DNA of 37,730 nucleotides from Prasinococcaceae sp. CCMP 1430 (Eukaryota; Prasinodermophyta; Palmophyllophyceae; Prasinococcales; Prasinococcaceae). The DNA lies in the NCBI GenBank assembly GCA_013416795.1, contig RQSC01000030.1, positions 1-37,730 of the forward strand. The letters are read 5' to 3'. Of the stretch, positions 36,386 through 37,730 are shown piece after piece. Numbering within the stretch: the first letter of the stretch is position 1; each line of letters starts with the position of its first letter. Under the pieces are notes generated by a model. It did no database searches. It was given only the letters and a program-made list of their open reading frames with translations, and was not told where the DNA came from. The position numbers and the translations under genes are program-made.

Positions 36386-37570
36386 TCAGCGCGCCAGCTT
36401 GGTGCAGAACGCGTCGATGCGGTCGAAGGCCTCGTTGAGCTTCTCGTCCGGCGCGCACACGACGATGCGTGCGAAGCCCGGCGCTGCGAAGGCCGCGCCC
36501 GGCAGAAGCACGACGCCCTCCTCGGCGAGCAGCCTCTGGCAGAAGGCGGTGTCGTCGGCGATGCCCGCCTTGGCGAGGAAGTCGGCGTCGACCCGCACGA
36601 AGAGGTACATCGCCCCCTGCGGTTGCGTGGTCACGCGCAGCGCGCGGCTGGGCATGGCCTCAACGCGGGCGGCGCACAGCGCCGCGCGAGCGCGCAGCGT
36701 CTCGCACGTGTCGGCGAAGAACTCCTCGGGCGTCTCGGCGATAATGCGTGGCAGCGCCGCCTGCACGGGGTGGGCCGTGCCGATGGTGATCTGCGCCATG
36801 CGCTGCAGCGCGAGGACGACCTCGTGCTCGCGCAGCACCCTTTCCGGCGAGTCGTGCACGTTGAGCCAGCCCAGCCGCCAGCCCGGCGCCAGCCAGAGCT
36901 TGGAGAGCGCCCCCACGGAGATGACCGGGCAGCCGCCGCGCACGGCCGCGATGGGCGTGTACGCGTCCCTGCCGTCAAACGCCATGCCCGCGTACACCTC
37001 GTCGGCCACGATGGGCACGCGGGCGTCCTCGCAGAGCGCGCAGAGCTCGCGCAGGTGAGCCTTGCTGTACACGCTGCCTGTCGGGTTGCCCGGGTTGTTG
37101 ACCATCAGGCACGCCGCGCGGTCGCCCAGCGATGCGATGGTCTCGCGCAGCTTGGGTAGGTCGGCCTCCCACCCGCGCTCGGGCAGCAGGTCGTAGTACA
37201 CGGTTTCCGCGCCGACGAAGTCGGCCAGCGTGGCGTACAGCGGGAAGCACGGGCGCGGGAGCAGCACCGCGGACCGCCCGCCGTCCGTGAGCGCCGTCAG
37301 CGCCATCTGCAGCGCCTGCGAGCAGCCGACGGTGATGATCGTCTCATCGGGCCGGAGCGGCTCATCGCCGGGAATGGCGCCGAAGCTGCGCGCGACGGCG
37401 TCGCGCGCGGCCGCCGTGCCACTCGACTCGGCGTAGCCGTCGCCCAGGCCATCGCGGACGGCGTCGGCGAGCGCCGCGCGCGCCTGCGGCGGCGGGCCGA
37501 GCCCCGGGAACGCCGTCGGGTCGCCCTGCGACAGCGAGATGAGCGGCTTGCCCTCGGGCGGCTTGGCCTC
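36386..37570 (-). CDS. Class I PLP aminotransferase, tyrosine aminotransferase-like, 5' partial
   Basis: The frame runs from an acceptor (GCCGCCACAG before 37570) to the stop at 36386, 395 codons. It includes the fold type I marks KPLISLSQGDPTAFPGLG, DGYAESSGTAAARDAVA, IITVGCSQALQMAL, LMVNNPGNPTGSVYSKAH, IVADEVYAGMAF and SVGALSKLWLAPGWRLGWL, the last with the Schiff-base Lys. An Arg for the substrate carboxylate is expected in the C-terminal FARIVVCAPDE. It is most like tyrosine/nicotianamine aminotransferases; alanine or aromatic specificity cannot be separated by eye. Upstream of 37570 the frame reaches a stop at about 37650 without an ATG, so at least one 5' exon lies at or beyond the right edge. 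Confidence 0.88.
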   Translation of the reverse strand, partial: EAKPPEGKPLISLSQGDPTAFPGLGPPPQARAALADAVRDGLGDGYAESSGTAAARDAVARSFGAIPGDEPLRPDETIITVGCSQALQMALTALTDGGRSAVLLPRPCFPLYATLADFVGAETVYYDLLPERGWEADLPKLRETIASLGDRAACLMVNNPGNPTGSVYSKAHLRELCALCEDARVPIVADEVYAGMAFDGRDAYTPIAAVRGGCPVISVGALSKLWLAPGWRLGWLNVHDSPERVLREHEVVLALQRMAQITIGTAHPVQAALPRIIAETPEEFFADTCETLRARAALCAARVEAMPSRALRVTTQPQGAMYLFVRVDADFLAKAGIADDTAFCQRLLAEEGVVLLPGAAFAAPGFARIVVCAPDEKLNEAFDRIDAFCTKLAR

Positions 37571-37730
37571 CTGTGGCGGCGTGAGGACCGGCGCGCGCGG
37601 TCGCGCCGGATGGGAACGGCGCGAGGCCGGATGGGGGGAAGGGCGGGGGGGTCGAGGGCGTCAGGGGGCGAGTGCGCGCGCCCGGCCGCCGCCGCGCGCC
37701 GGCAGCAGTCGCACATCCGCGCCTCGCGCG
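37571..37730 (-). other. Probable intron 5' of the aminotransferase exon
   Basis: On the minus strand this stretch is pyrimidine-rich (gaccccccc and cccttcccccc) and ends in gccgccacag, an acceptor in the right phase. It has a stop in the aminotransferase frame. No donor is certain within the window. Confidence 0.45.

Noticed and set aside
34119-36458. 779-codon minus-strand frame over the DUF1308 gene
   Set aside because: It runs through the conserved exons and introns of the plus-strand gene, and its product is compositionally biased.

Overview
The window is nuclear DNA of a very GC-rich unicellular eukaryote, most likely a microalga. Short spliceosomal introns of about 90-480 bases interrupt conserved eukaryotic genes: an AP-2 adaptor subunit, a YEATS protein, TEN1 of the CST complex, an RBR ubiquitin ligase, malic enzyme and a plant-type FAD-oxidase/cyclopropane synthase fusion. 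Base composition, compact spacing, few introns and GTGCG-type donors would suit a haptophyte such as a Pavlova/Diacronema relative, or another high-GC alga. That placement is inference, because no rRNA or organelle marker is present.

Layout from left to right: an SCCPDH-like oxidoreductase (+, 5' cut by the window); an FAD oxidase-cyclopropane fatty acid synthase fusion (-); a divergent ICME-like alpha/beta hydrolase (+); a YEATS protein (+, four exons); an SLC35B-like transporter (-); a METTL13/EEF1AKMT4-like methyltransferase (-); TEN1 (+, two exons); an RBR E3 ligase (-); a 1,493-residue coiled-coil protein (-); AP-2 alpha (+, two exons); a GSTCD-type methyltransferase (-, cut by a gap); a 243-base N gap; an mTERF-like protein (+, cut by the gap and apparently frameshifted); an MDC1-like FHA-BRCT protein (+); malic enzyme (-); a 72-base IFT172-like exon relic (-); a C7orf25/DUF1308 protein (+); and a class I aminotransferase (-, cut at the right edge).

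Genes mostly sit in convergent or divergent pairs with 80-900 bases between them. There is no operon logic. Two themes recur by content: genome maintenance and chromatin (YEATS, TEN1, MDC1-like) and lipid or membrane work (cyclopropane synthase, ICME-like hydrolase, AP-2 alpha, SLC35B). I see no sign that either is a functional cluster.

The most notable observations are these. A single N at 4692 sits exactly where two open frames of the synthase gene meet. Ten of twelve inferred introns start GTGCG instead of GTRAG. AT-rich TGTA islands follow nearly every plus-strand gene. The MDC1-like protein carries an SQ/TQ cluster. An isolated IFT172-type exon lies upstream of malic enzyme. The RBR ligase has a linker of nearly 390 residues between IBR and RING2. 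No self-evidently new multi-gene system was found.
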